From JBBROS01 sp963752225 (GTDB lineage: Bacteria > Pseudomonadota > Alphaproteobacteria > Acetobacterales > Acetobacteraceae), in assembly GCA_963752225.1 (NCBI GenBank), contig CAVVXS010000010.1:186001-250000 (forward strand): a stretch of 64,000 nt of DNA. Direction: 5' to 3'. Both the position numbers and the translations under genes were made by a program. Positions 34,162-41,694 of the stretch are shown piece by piece; position 1 is the first letter of the stretch, and every line of letters starts with the position of its first letter. The notes under the pieces were generated by a model. The model did no database searches. It was not told the DNA's origin and saw only the letters and a list, made by a program, of their open reading frames with translations.

Positions 34162-35289
34162 ATGGTCTACGACGTTATCGTGGTGGGGGTGGGCGGCATG
34201 GGCAGCGCCGCCGCCTGGCAGCTCGCCCGCCGCGGCCAGCGCGTGCTGGGCCTCGAGCGCTTCGACATCCCGCATAACAAGGGCTCCTCGCACGGCGTCA
34301 GCCGCATCATCCGCCTGCCCTATTACGAGGACCCGGCCTATGTGCCGCTGCTGCACCGCGCCTACGCGCTGTGGCACGAGGCCGAGGCGGCGACCGGCGC
34401 CGAGCTGCTGGTCACCACCGGGTCGATCGACGCAAGCCCGGAGGACGATCCGCTGTTCACCGGCGCGTTAGCGTCGGCGCGCGAGCACGGCCTCGCGCAC
34501 GAGGTGCTGACCGGCGCCGAGGTCAATGCGCGCTTCCCGGGCTACCGCCTGCCGGCCGCGCACCGGGCGGTGTTCCAGCCGCAAGGCGGCCTGGTCGCGA
34601 GCGAGCGCGCCATCGTCGCCCATGCCGGCCTGGCGCAGCGGGAGGGTGCCGACATCCGTGCCCGCGAACCCGTGCTGCGCTGGGCCGCCGACCCGGGCGG
34701 GGAGGGCGTGACCGTCACCACCGACAAGGGCGAATACCGCGCCGGCCGCTTGGTGCTGACCGCCGGCGCCTGGATCGGCGAGCTGGCCCAAAGGCTCGCC
34801 CGGGTCGCGGTTCCCGAGCGGCAGGTGCTGGCTTGGCTGCAGCCGCATCGCCCGGAGTGGTTCACCACCGATCGCTTCCCGGTGTTCAACCTGCAGGTCG
34901 ACGAGGGTCGCTACTACGGTTTCCCGGTCTACGAGGTGCCCGGCTTCAAGTTCGGCCGCTACCACCACCAGAACGAAACCGGCGCCGCCGATACGCTGCT
35001 GCGCGAGCCCGACGCGGCCGACGAGGCGCTGCTGCGGCAGTTCGGCGAACGCTACTTCCCGGACGGCAGCGGGGCGACGATGGCGTTGCGCGCGTGCATG
35101 TTCACCAACACCCCGGACGAGCATTTCATCATCGACCGCGACCCGGACCATCCGCAGGTCGTGCTGGCCTCGCCCTGCTCTGGCCACGGTTACAAGTTCT
35201 GCAGCGTGATCGGCGAGATCCTGGCCGACCTTGCCACCGGCGATGGCACCACCCGGCACGAGATCGGCTTCCTGCGCCTGGACCGCTGA
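34162..35289 (+). CDS. solA: N-methyl-L-tryptophan oxidase / sarcosine oxidase-like flavoenzyme
   Basis: A 375-residue FAD amine oxidase of the monomeric sarcosine oxidase family. The Rossmann dinucleotide loop is VVGVGGMGSAAAWQLARRG (residues 7-25), followed by RFDIPHNKGSSHGVSRIIR, the segment around the covalent-flavin and active-site region. VLTAGAWIGEL and SPCSGHGYKFCSVIGEI carry the expected Cys that binds FAD near residue 343. It demethylates N-methyl amino acids giving formaldehyde and peroxide. The exact substrate (sarcosine, N-methyltryptophan or another) cannot be told. It is divergent from aroQ and precedes rho by 219 bases. Confidence 0.87.
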   Translation: MVYDVIVVGVGGMGSAAAWQLARRGQRVLGLERFDIPHNKGSSHGVSRIIRLPYYEDPAYVPLLHRAYALWHEAEAATGAELLVTTGSIDASPEDDPLFTGALASAREHGLAHEVLTGAEVNARFPGYRLPAAHRAVFQPQGGLVASERAIVAHAGLAQREGADIRAREPVLRWAADPGGEGVTVTTDKGEYRAGRLVLTAGAWIGELAQRLARVAVPERQVLAWLQPHRPEWFTTDRFPVFNLQVDEGRYYGFPVYEVPGFKFGRYHHQNETGAADTLLREPDAADEALLRQFGERYFPDGSGATMALRACMFTNTPDEHFIIDRDPDHPQVVLASPCSGHGYKFCSVIGEILADLATGDGTTRHEIGFLRLDR

Positions 35290-35410
35290 CGCCTCGAGGG
35301 CCTGGTTCCGTCCTGGCCGGCAAATTCCACTTGACGTGCCCGGCCCCCGATGCCAACTCACATCTGCGACGTGGCATTCGCCGGATCGTCGTTTTCCTAT
35401 TGCGAACCGG

Positions 35411-35460
35411 CGGCTCCCTCGCCCCGTTCTCCCTCCGGCCCCGCCTCTTCCGCCCTAGGC
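35411..35460 (+). promoter_or_regulatory. C-rich, G-poor stretch in the rho leader (rut-like)
   Basis: In these 50 bases I count 29 C and 10 G, with pyrimidine runs, ending 48 bases before the rho start. In E. coli, rho limits its own expression by terminating in its leader, and Rho loads on C-rich, unstructured RNA. The segment fits that pattern but was assigned by eye. Confidence 0.35.
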
Positions 35461-35508
35461 TCTGCCTGGGCGACGATCGCCGGGCCCCTTTCGCAAGGCG
35501 CGACACAG

Positions 35509-36783
35509 ATGCACCTCGCCGAACTCAAGGCAAAACCACCGGGCGACTTGCTCGCGCTCGCAGAATCGTTGGCGATCGAGAACGCCTCCAGTTTGCGCAA
35601 GCAAGACATGATGTTCGCCATCCTCAAGAACCTGGCGGACAACGACCAGGCCATCTACGGCGAAGGCACCCTCGAGATCCTTCCCGATGGGTTCGGCTTC
35701 CTCCGCAGCAGCCAAGCCAACTTCCTCCCCGGCCCCGACGACATTTACATCAGCCCCAACCAGGTCCGCCGCTATGCGCTGCGCACCGGCGATACGGTCG
35801 AAGGCCAGATCCGGGCGCCCAAGGACGGCGAGCGTTACTTCGCGTTGCTGAAGATGAACTCGATCAACTTCGAGCCGCCGGACGCCGTCAAGCATCGCAT
35901 CAACTTCGACAACCTCACCCCGCTCTATCCGGAGCGGAAGCTGAAGATGGAAGTGGAGAACTTCCAGTCGGTGGCCAAGGGTCCCGGCAAGGACATGACG
36001 CCGCGTGTGATCGACCTGATCGCGCCGATCGGCATGGGCCAGCGGGCGCTGATCGTCGCCCCGCCGCGCACCGGCAAGACGGTGATGCTGCAGAACATCG
36101 CCACCGCCATCGCCGCCAACCATCCCGAAGCGTTCCTGATGGTGCTGCTGATCGATGAGCGGCCCGAGGAAGTCACCGACATGTCGCGGACGGTGAAGGG
36201 CGAGGTCGTCGCCTCCACCTTCGATGAGCCGGCGACAAGGCATGTGCAAGTCACCGAGATGGTGCTGGAAAAAGCCAAGCGCCTGGTCGAGCACAAGCGC
36301 GACGTGGTGATCCTGCTGGACAGCATCACCCGCCTGGCGCGCGCCTACAACACGGTCGTGCCGAGCTCCGGCAAGGTGCTCACGGGCGGCGTGGATGCGA
36401 ACGCCCTGCAGCGGCCCAAGCGCTTCTTCGGCGCCGCCCGCAACATCGAGGAAGGCGGCTCGCTCACCATCATCGCCACCGCGCTGATCGACACCGGCAG
36501 CCGCATGGACGAGGTGATCTTCGAGGAGTTCAAGGGCACCGGCAACAGCGAGATCGTGCTGGACCGCAAGCTGTCCGACAAGCGCACCTTCCCGGCGATC
36601 GACATCACCAAGTCCGGCACCCGCAAGGAAGAACTGCTGGTGGACCGCGGGACACTTTCGAAGATGTGGGTGCTGCGGCGAATCCTGGGTCCGATGGGCA
36701 TGACCGACGCGATGGACTTCCTGCTCGACAAGCTGAAGTACAGCAAGACCAATCAGGACTTCTTCGACGCGATGAACACCTGA
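35509..36783 (+). CDS. rho: Transcription termination factor Rho
   Basis: A 424-residue hexameric RNA helicase that ends transcription at rut sites. The N-terminal helical domain begins MHLAELKAKPPGDLLALAE. The cold-shock-type RNA-binding domain covers about 50-120 (YGEGTLEILPDGFGFLRS). The ATPase has Walker A in IVAPPRTGKTVML, Walker B in VVILLDSITRLARAYN, and the Q and R loops in SSGKVLTGGVDANAL and GGSLTIIATALIDTGSRMD. It lacks the long acidic insert of actinobacterial Rho. The ATG at 35509 matches the E. coli N-terminus, so the longer frame upstream is not used. A 9-bp hairpin follows at 36816. Confidence 0.98.
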   Translation: MHLAELKAKPPGDLLALAESLAIENASSLRKQDMMFAILKNLADNDQAIYGEGTLEILPDGFGFLRSSQANFLPGPDDIYISPNQVRRYALRTGDTVEGQIRAPKDGERYFALLKMNSINFEPPDAVKHRINFDNLTPLYPERKLKMEVENFQSVAKGPGKDMTPRVIDLIAPIGMGQRALIVAPPRTGKTVMLQNIATAIAANHPEAFLMVLLIDERPEEVTDMSRTVKGEVVASTFDEPATRHVQVTEMVLEKAKRLVEHKRDVVILLDSITRLARAYNTVVPSSGKVLTGGVDANALQRPKRFFGAARNIEEGGSLTIIATALIDTGSRMDEVIFEEFKGTGNSEIVLDRKLSDKRTFPAIDITKSGTRKEELLVDRGTLSKMWVLRRILGPMGMTDAMDFLLDKLKYSKTNQDFFDAMNT

Positions 36784-36815
36784 AGCAGGGCGAGAGCTCC
36801 TCCTCCGCGACCATT

Positions 36816-36837
36816 CCATCTGCCGCTTGGCAGATGG
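36816..36837 (+). terminator. Hairpin downstream of rho
   Basis: CCATCTGCC (36816-36824) and GGCAGATGG (36829-36837) pair perfectly around a GCTT loop, followed by a short CTTTCC. It lies 33 bases after the rho stop and 56 before the MOSC start, and could end part of the rho transcript. Confidence 0.55.
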
Positions 36838-36892
36838 AGCCTTTCCTCGCCCTGCCCTCGATCCACCGGGGCCGTGGGCCCCGGACTGTGTC

Positions 36893-37684
36893 ATGCTGAT
36901 CGCCGCTCTTGCCATCTACCCCGTGAAGGGGCTCCGCGCGGTTCCGCTGGATCGGGTGGAGGTGGAGCGTTGCGGCTTCGCCGGCGACCGGCGCTGGGCC
37001 ATCGTCCGTCCGACCGGGCAGGTCCTCACCCAGCGCGAGCTTCCGGCCATGGCCCGCATCGACGCCCGGCTCGACGGGCGGATGCTGCGCCTCGAAACCG
37101 CTGGCCACGGCGGCGTCGACGCCCGGCCGACCGACCACCCGGTGACGATGACCATCTGGGGCACTGCGGTCCCGACGCTCGCCGCCAACCCCGAAGCGTC
37201 GGAGTGGCTGTCGGCCGTGCTCGGCACCCCGTGCACCCTGGCCTACATGCCCGACCCGACCGCCCGTCCGGTCACGCCCGACCTGGCCCAACCCGGCGAT
37301 CATGTCTCGCTCGCCGACGGGTTTCCCATCCTGCTGACCAGCACCGGCTCGCTCGACGACCTCAACGGCCGCCTCGGACGGACGGTGCCAATGGCCCGGT
37401 TCCGCCCAAACCTGGTGATCTCCGGCGCACCGGCCTGGGCCGAGGACAGCTGGACCCGCATCGAGGCGGGCCCGCTCGGCCTTCGCCTCGCCTCGCCTTG
37501 CTCCCGCTGCAAGGTCATCACCCTGGATCAAGACACCGGCGACAACCCGGCCCGCAACGAACCGCTGAAGACGCTCGGCACGTTCCACCGTGACGAGCGC
37601 GGCCGCATCACCTTCGGCTGGAACGTCATCCCGGAGTCGACCGGCACGCTCTGGGTCGGCGACGTCTTAACCTTGCGACAATAA
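36893..37684 (+). CDS. MOSC domain protein
   Basis: A 263-residue protein with the N-terminal beta-barrel MOSC_N domain (AIYPVKGLRAVPLDRVEVE, then GDRRWAIV) and a C-terminal MOSC domain (MARFRPNLVISGAPAWAEDSW, SPCSRCKVITLD, in which the second Cys is the likely molybdenum-site residue). Such proteins resemble mARC/YcbX molybdoenzymes, which reduce N-hydroxylated compounds using electrons from a ferredoxin-type partner. The stop codon lies inside the palindrome before ahcY. It is probably transcribed separately from ahcY. Confidence 0.9.
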   Translation: MLIAALAIYPVKGLRAVPLDRVEVERCGFAGDRRWAIVRPTGQVLTQRELPAMARIDARLDGRMLRLETAGHGGVDARPTDHPVTMTIWGTAVPTLAANPEASEWLSAVLGTPCTLAYMPDPTARPVTPDLAQPGDHVSLADGFPILLTSTGSLDDLNGRLGRTVPMARFRPNLVISGAPAWAEDSWTRIEAGPLGLRLASPCSRCKVITLDQDTGDNPARNEPLKTLGTFHRDERGRITFGWNVIPESTGTLWVGDVLTLRQ

Positions 37685-37696
37685 AGATATCCTTAT
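37681..37696 (+). promoter_or_regulatory. 16-base near-palindrome over the ahcY promoter
   Basis: ATAAAGATATCCTTAT differs from perfect symmetry at one base pair. It lies between a -35-like TTGCGA (37673-37678) and -10-like TATATA (37694-37699) and includes the stop codon of the MOSC gene. AdoHcy-responsive ArsR-type regulators (SahR) are known to control ahcY in Proteobacteria through AT-rich palindromes at this place, so it is a candidate operator; the link is inference. Confidence 0.5.
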
Positions 37697-37727
37697 ATAC
37701 CGCGGCCAACTGAAGGAGCCGCCATCC

Positions 37728-39038
37728 ATGCCCGACATGAACATCGCCAACGAGGACTTCAAAGTCCGCGACATCTCGCTCGCCGCCTGGGGCCGCAAGG
37801 AGATCTCGATGGCCGAGGACGAGATGCCCGGCCTGATGGCGCTGCGGGCCGAGTACGGCGCCTCCAAGCCGCTCGCCGGGGCCCGCATCAGCGGCAGCCT
37901 GCATATGACGATCCAGACCGCCGTGCTGATCGAGACGCTGACCGCGCTCGGCGCCACCGTGCGCTGGTCGTCCTGCAACATCTTCTCCACCCAAGACCAC
38001 GCCGCGGCCGCCGTCGCCGCCGCCGGCACGCCGGTGTTTGCCTGGAAGGGCATGTCGGAGGAGGAGTTCTGGTGGGCGATCGAGCAGACGATCACCGGTC
38101 CCGGCGGCTGGGCGCCGAACATGATCCTCGATGACGGCGGCGATCTCACCAAGCTGTTGCACGAGAAGCACCCCGAGATGCTGGACGCCATCAAGGGCAT
38201 CTCCGAGGAGACCACCACCGGGGTGCACCGGCTGTGGGAGATGGCCCGCGCCGGGACGCTGAAGGTGCCCGCGATCAACGTGAACGACAGCGTCACCAAG
38301 TCGAAGTTCGACAACCTGTATGGCTGCAAGGAAAGCCTGGTGGACGCCGTCCGCCGCGGCACCGACGTGATGCTGGCCGGCAAGGTTGCGGTCGTGGCCG
38401 GCTATGGCGACGTCGGCAAGGGCTCCGCCGCCAGCCTCAAGAATGGCGGCTGCCGCGTGCTGGTGACCGAGGTCGACCCGATCTGCGCGCTGCAGGCGGC
38501 GATGGAAGGCTACGAGGTCGTCACCATGGACGACGCGGCCCCGCGCGGCGACATCTTCGTCACCGCCACTGGCAACATCGACGTCATCACCATCGACCAC
38601 ATGCGCGCCATGAAGCACCGGGCGATCGTGTGCAACATCGGCCACTTCGACAGCGAGATCCAGATCGAGTCGCTGCGCAACTACACCTGGGACAACGTCA
38701 AGCCCCAGGTGGACGAGGTCGTGTTCCCCGACGGCAAGCGCCTGATCGTCTTGAGCGAAGGCCGCCTCGTGAACCTCGGCAACGCCACCGGCCACCCGTC
38801 TTTCGTCATGTCGGCGAGCTTCACCAACCAGGTGTTGGCGCAGATCGAGCTCTGGACGGCGCCGGCCGGCAAGTACAAGAACAAGGTTTACGTGCTGCCG
38901 AAGCACCTCGACGAGAAGGTTGCCGCGCTGCATCTGGAAAAGGTCGGCGCCAAGCTGACCAAGCTTGCCCCTGCCCAGGCCGAGTACATCGGTGTCGGCG
39001 TCAGCGGCCCGTTCAAGCACGACGCCTACCGCTACTGA
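37728..39038 (+). CDS. ahcY: Adenosylhomocysteinase
   Basis: A 436-residue NAD-dependent enzyme that reversibly splits S-adenosylhomocysteine into adenosine and homocysteine, keeping methylation reactions running. Substrate-domain elements are ISGSLHMTIQTAVLIETL and SCNIFSTQDHAAAA (catalytic Asp and His). The NAD domain has VVAGYGDVGKGSA, and the C-terminus ends in the canonical KHDAYRY, whose Lys and Tyr reach the neighbouring subunit. GAAGGAG at 37712-37718 is a strong ribosome site nine bases before the ATG. A palindrome covers the promoter, and a perfect 14+14 hairpin follows the stop. Confidence 0.98.
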   Translation: MPDMNIANEDFKVRDISLAAWGRKEISMAEDEMPGLMALRAEYGASKPLAGARISGSLHMTIQTAVLIETLTALGATVRWSSCNIFSTQDHAAAAVAAAGTPVFAWKGMSEEEFWWAIEQTITGPGGWAPNMILDDGGDLTKLLHEKHPEMLDAIKGISEETTTGVHRLWEMARAGTLKVPAINVNDSVTKSKFDNLYGCKESLVDAVRRGTDVMLAGKVAVVAGYGDVGKGSAASLKNGGCRVLVTEVDPICALQAAMEGYEVVTMDDAAPRGDIFVTATGNIDVITIDHMRAMKHRAIVCNIGHFDSEIQIESLRNYTWDNVKPQVDEVVFPDGKRLIVLSEGRLVNLGNATGHPSFVMSASFTNQVLAQIELWTAPAGKYKNKVYVLPKHLDEKVAALHLEKVGAKLTKLAPAQAEYIGVGVSGPFKHDAYRY

Positions 39039-39046
39039 GTGCGACG

Positions 39047-39074
39047 GCCCTTTCCCGCCCGGGCGGGAAAGGGC
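39047..39074. terminator. Bidirectional terminator between ahcY and a convergent gene
   Basis: GCCCTTTCCCGCCC (39047-39060) and GGGCGGGAAAGGGC (39061-39074) are perfect reverse complements with no extra bases between them. The hairpin sits in the 41-base gap between the stops of two convergent genes, the expected position for a shared terminator. Confidence 0.75.
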
Positions 39075-39079
39075 GTCCG

Positions 39080-39625
39080 TTATCGGCCCGCGATCACCGT
39101 GGGCAACGGATCCGCACCGGCGACGTCATGCGCCGGCACGGTCCCGGGCCGCACCTCGTAGGGGGTGATGACGGTCGGGATTGGCGGCGGCCGGGCGCCG
39201 GGCACTGGCGGCGCATAGCTCGCCTGCTCGACCGGCAGGCGCCGCGGCTCGGCCGCCGGGCCGCCCTGACCGTAAACGGGGCCGGGCAGCGGATAGGGCG
39301 GCAGCTCATAGATCGGAACGCCGGGACCGTAGGCCCCGGTGCCGTAATACCCCAGGCCATCGAAACCGAATCCGAAGCCGAACCCAAACGGCACGAAGGC
39401 ATAAGGCCGGCCGAAGAACCGGTGGGCAAACAGTGGCCCGCGGCGGCCCGGCGGCCGAAACCCCGGCGCCCGGCCATGCGAGAAGCCGAACCCGGCTGAG
39501 CGAACCCCGAACCCGAAGCCGCCTCCGTGACCGCCGCCGCCCCGCGCCTCGGCCGGCACCACTGCCGCAACGGCCACCAGCAGGCCGATCGCGGCTGCCA
39601 CGCCCGCCCCCCGCGAATGTCTCAT
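39080..39625 (-). CDS. Secreted glycine/proline-rich protein
   Basis: A 181-residue protein with a signal peptide (AIGLLVAVAAVVPAEA, cleavage near residue 28). A Gly/Phe-rich segment follows (GGGGHGGGFGFGVRSAG; FGFGFGFGFDGLGYYG), then a Pro-rich C-terminal half (ELPPYPLPGPVYG and VPGARPPPIPTVITPYE). No enzyme motif is visible. The composition suggests a flexible envelope or surface protein. It is followed upstream on the same strand by another signal-peptide protein rich in Tyr/Pro, so the two may be functionally linked. Function unknown. Confidence 0.6.
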   Translation of the reverse strand: MRHSRGAGVAAAIGLLVAVAAVVPAEARGGGGHGGGFGFGVRSAGFGFSHGRAPGFRPPGRRGPLFAHRFFGRPYAFVPFGFGFGFGFDGLGYYGTGAYGPGVPIYELPPYPLPGPVYGQGGPAAEPRRLPVEQASYAPPVPGARPPPIPTVITPYEVRPGTVPAHDVAGADPLPTVIAGR

Positions 39626-39695
39626 CCCGTGCTCCCGATCTCGTGCAGAGATCCTACGCCGCTTGTGCTGCGGCGTCGTCGGGTGCGCAGAGATG

Positions 39696-40151
39696 TTACT
39701 GGCTGGCCGGCACGTCCTCTGCAGGCGCGGCTTCGGCCGGCGCCGCCGACGCCGGAACGTCGGTCGGCCGCGACCCGAAGGTCGGCTTGGCCGGGATCGT
39801 GCGGCCCGGATGGCCGACCGAACTCGACGCCGATGCCGCGTCGTGGTGGCTGGCCGGGGTGGGCGCGCAAGCCGGCGCCGCCCGCAGCCGGGTCGCCCGG
39901 GCCGGACGCACCGCCCGGTGCGCCGTGTAAGCGGGCCGCATCGGGGCCGGAGCGTCGTAGTACGGCGGCGGCGCATACACGATGCGCGGGGCCTCGTAGT
40001 AATACGCAGGCGGTGCGGCGTAGTAAGGCGAGTATGGCTCGGCATAGAAGCCGCCACCCCAATAAGCCTGTGCCGGCGCTGCCGCCGTCACGCTCAGCAG
40101 GATAGCGGCCGCGCCGAGCACAACAGGCCCGCGATGGGAAACGAGATGCAT
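39696..40151 (-). CDS. Secreted tyrosine/proline-rich protein
   Basis: A 151-residue protein with a signal peptide (VVLGAAAILLSVTAAAPAQA, cleavage near residue 29). The next 45 residues are dominated by Tyr and Pro (YSPYYAAPPAYYYEAP, APPPYYDAP), and the C-terminus is rich in Ala/Pro/Ser. No catalytic motif or known domain is visible. GGAGG lies upstream of the ATG. It is in tandem with the Gly/Pro-rich secreted gene at 39.1 kb. Function unknown; a structural or wall-associated role is possible. Confidence 0.6.
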   Translation of the reverse strand: MHLVSHRGPVVLGAAAILLSVTAAAPAQAYWGGGFYAEPYSPYYAAPPAYYYEAPRIVYAPPPYYDAPAPMRPAYTAHRAVRPARATRLRAAPACAPTPASHHDAASASSSVGHPGRTIPAKPTFGSRPTDVPASAAPAEAAPAEDVPASQ

Positions 40152-40214
40152 GGAACCTCCGTTGGATGCGGCCGGCAGCGTGCTGCTCTGATTGCGGCGT
40201 GCCCGGCCGGGCGC

Positions 40215-40988
40215 TTACTTCTCGACGAACGCCTTCTCGATGACGTAGCTGCCGGGCCGGTTGGCGCTGCCTTCGCTGAAACCGCGCCGTTCGAGCAGGC
40301 CCACCATGTCCGCCAGGAACGCCGGGCTGCCGCACAACATCACCCGGTCGTGCTCCGGTCCCAGCGGCGGCAAGCCCAGGTCGGTCGTCAGCTTGCCGGT
40401 ATCGAGCAGTTCGGTGATGCGGCCGTTGTGCAGGAACGGCTCGCGCGTCGCGGTCGGGTAATAGCGCAGCTTCGCCGCCACGAGCTCGCTCAGCAACTCG
40501 TTCTCCCCCAGCGACTGCACCAGCGCCTCGCCGAACTTCAGCTCGGCCACGTGGCGGCAACCATGCACCAGCACGACCTGCTCGAACCGCTCGTATACGT
40601 CGGGGTCCTGGATGATGCTGGCGAACGGAGCGAGGCCGGTCCCGGTGCCCAGCAAATACAGCGTCCGGCCCGGCACCAGGCTGTCCTGCACCAAGGTGCC
40701 GACCGGCTTGCGCCCGACCAGGATAGTGTCGCCGGGCTTCAGATGCTGCAGCCGCGACGTCAGCGGCCCGTTCGGCGCCTTGATGCTGAAGAATTCGAGC
40801 CCGTCGTCGTAGGCGGCGCTTGCCATGCTGTAGGCGCGCAGCAACGGCTTTCCGTCGACCGGCAGCCCGATCATGGTGAACTGCCCCGACAGGAAGCGGA
40901 ACGCCGGGTCGCGGGTGGTCCGGAAGCTGAACAGCGTGTCGGTCCAGTGACGCACGTCCGTCACGGTCTCGGAGTTGAAGTTGGACAT
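40215..40988 (-). CDS. fpr: Ferredoxin--NADP reductase
   Basis: A 257-residue bacterial-type flavodoxin/ferredoxin NADP reductase. FAD is bound through LLRAYSMAS (RxYS, near residue 50) and the following strand. NADPH binding shows in LYLLGTGTGLAPFASI (about 109-125) and VHGCRH. The C-terminal FVEK replaces the plant-type aromatic end and is typical of the short bacterial subclass. It passes electrons between NADPH and ferredoxin or flavodoxin and often serves in oxidative-stress defence. The start is ATG 40988. It is 55 bases downstream of the YoaK gene on the same strand and may be in one transcript with hutF and yoaK. Confidence 0.94.
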   Translation of the reverse strand: MSNFNSETVTDVRHWTDTLFSFRTTRDPAFRFLSGQFTMIGLPVDGKPLLRAYSMASAAYDDGLEFFSIKAPNGPLTSRLQHLKPGDTILVGRKPVGTLVQDSLVPGRTLYLLGTGTGLAPFASIIQDPDVYERFEQVVLVHGCRHVAELKFGEALVQSLGENELLSELVAAKLRYYPTATREPFLHNGRITELLDTGKLTTDLGLPPLGPEHDRVMLCGSPAFLADMVGLLERRGFSEGSANRPGSYVIEKAFVEK

Positions 40989-41043
40989 GCGCCGTCGATA
41001 CCGCAGGTGCGAAGGCGGCGGCAAGTCAACGCCCACGTGACCG

Positions 41044-41694
41044 CTATGCGGAGGACGTTGCCGCCCGCTTCCCGCCCGCCCACGCCGCGCCGGCCAGGAT
41101 CACCGCCAAGCCCACCGCGACCCAGAGCCCCGCCAAGCCGATCCGCTGGTACGCCGCAGCGCCCAGCCCGGCCCCGCCGATCATGCCGAGCCACAGCAGC
41201 ATATCCGGCAGGGCCGCTGACCAGGGGCGCCCGGTCACCGCCTCGGCCAGCTTCTGCCCCAGCCGCACCAGCGTGCCGGTCATGTAGGTGAGGCCGATCC
41301 CGGACACGCCGTCGCGCTGGAACACCGTGTTCTCGGTCCCCATCGCCAGCGCGATCATCAGCGCCCCGGCCACGACCTTGTCGTCCCGCCCCAGCCAGGC
41401 CGCTCCGGCCAGCAGCGCGGCCATCAGCAGCAGGATCACCGGGGCCCGGCGGCTGCCGAACGGCCGCCCCACCCAGGTGCCCAGCATCACCCCGGCCACG
41501 AACGTCGCGACCAGCCCGAACGCCAGCTCGGTCCGTCCCCCGAGCCCGGCAGCGGCGGAAATCCCCAGCACGGTCGAGTTGCCGCTCATGAACGCCACGA
41601 ACAAGGCGCCGATCGACAAGTAGCCCTGCGCATCCACGAAGCCGGCCAGCGCCGACAGGGCGATCGCCAGCGCCTGGACCAGACGTGGGTTCAC
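41044..41694 (-). CDS. YoaK (DUF1275) family membrane protein
   Basis: A 216-residue integral membrane protein with about six hydrophobic segments and the DUF1275 signature (ALSALAGFVDAQGYLSIG, then FVAFMSGNSTVLG, and later NTVFQRDGVSGIGLTYMTG, TLVRLGQ). The family's function is not established. Its GTG start overlaps the stop of hutF (GTGA), so it is translationally coupled to a histidine-degradation gene, which makes a transport or metabolite-related role worth testing. Confidence 0.88.
   Translation of the reverse strand: MNPRLVQALAIALSALAGFVDAQGYLSIGALFVAFMSGNSTVLGISAAAGLGGRTELAFGLVATFVAGVMLGTWVGRPFGSRRAPVILLLMAALLAGAAWLGRDDKVVAGALMIALAMGTENTVFQRDGVSGIGLTYMTGTLVRLGQKLAEAVTGRPWSAALPDMLLWLGMIGGAGLGAAAYQRIGLAGLWVAVGLAVILAGAAWAGGKRAATSSA

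Noticed and set aside
35350..35508. An N-terminal extension of Rho to ATG 35350
   Set aside because: The extra residues are Pro/Ser/Ala-rich and unlike Rho; ATG 35509 aligns with the known N-terminus.
37685..37727. An AdoHcy riboswitch before ahcY
   Set aside because: Only about 40 bases separate the stop and start codons, too few for the known SAH riboswitch fold; a protein operator fits better.
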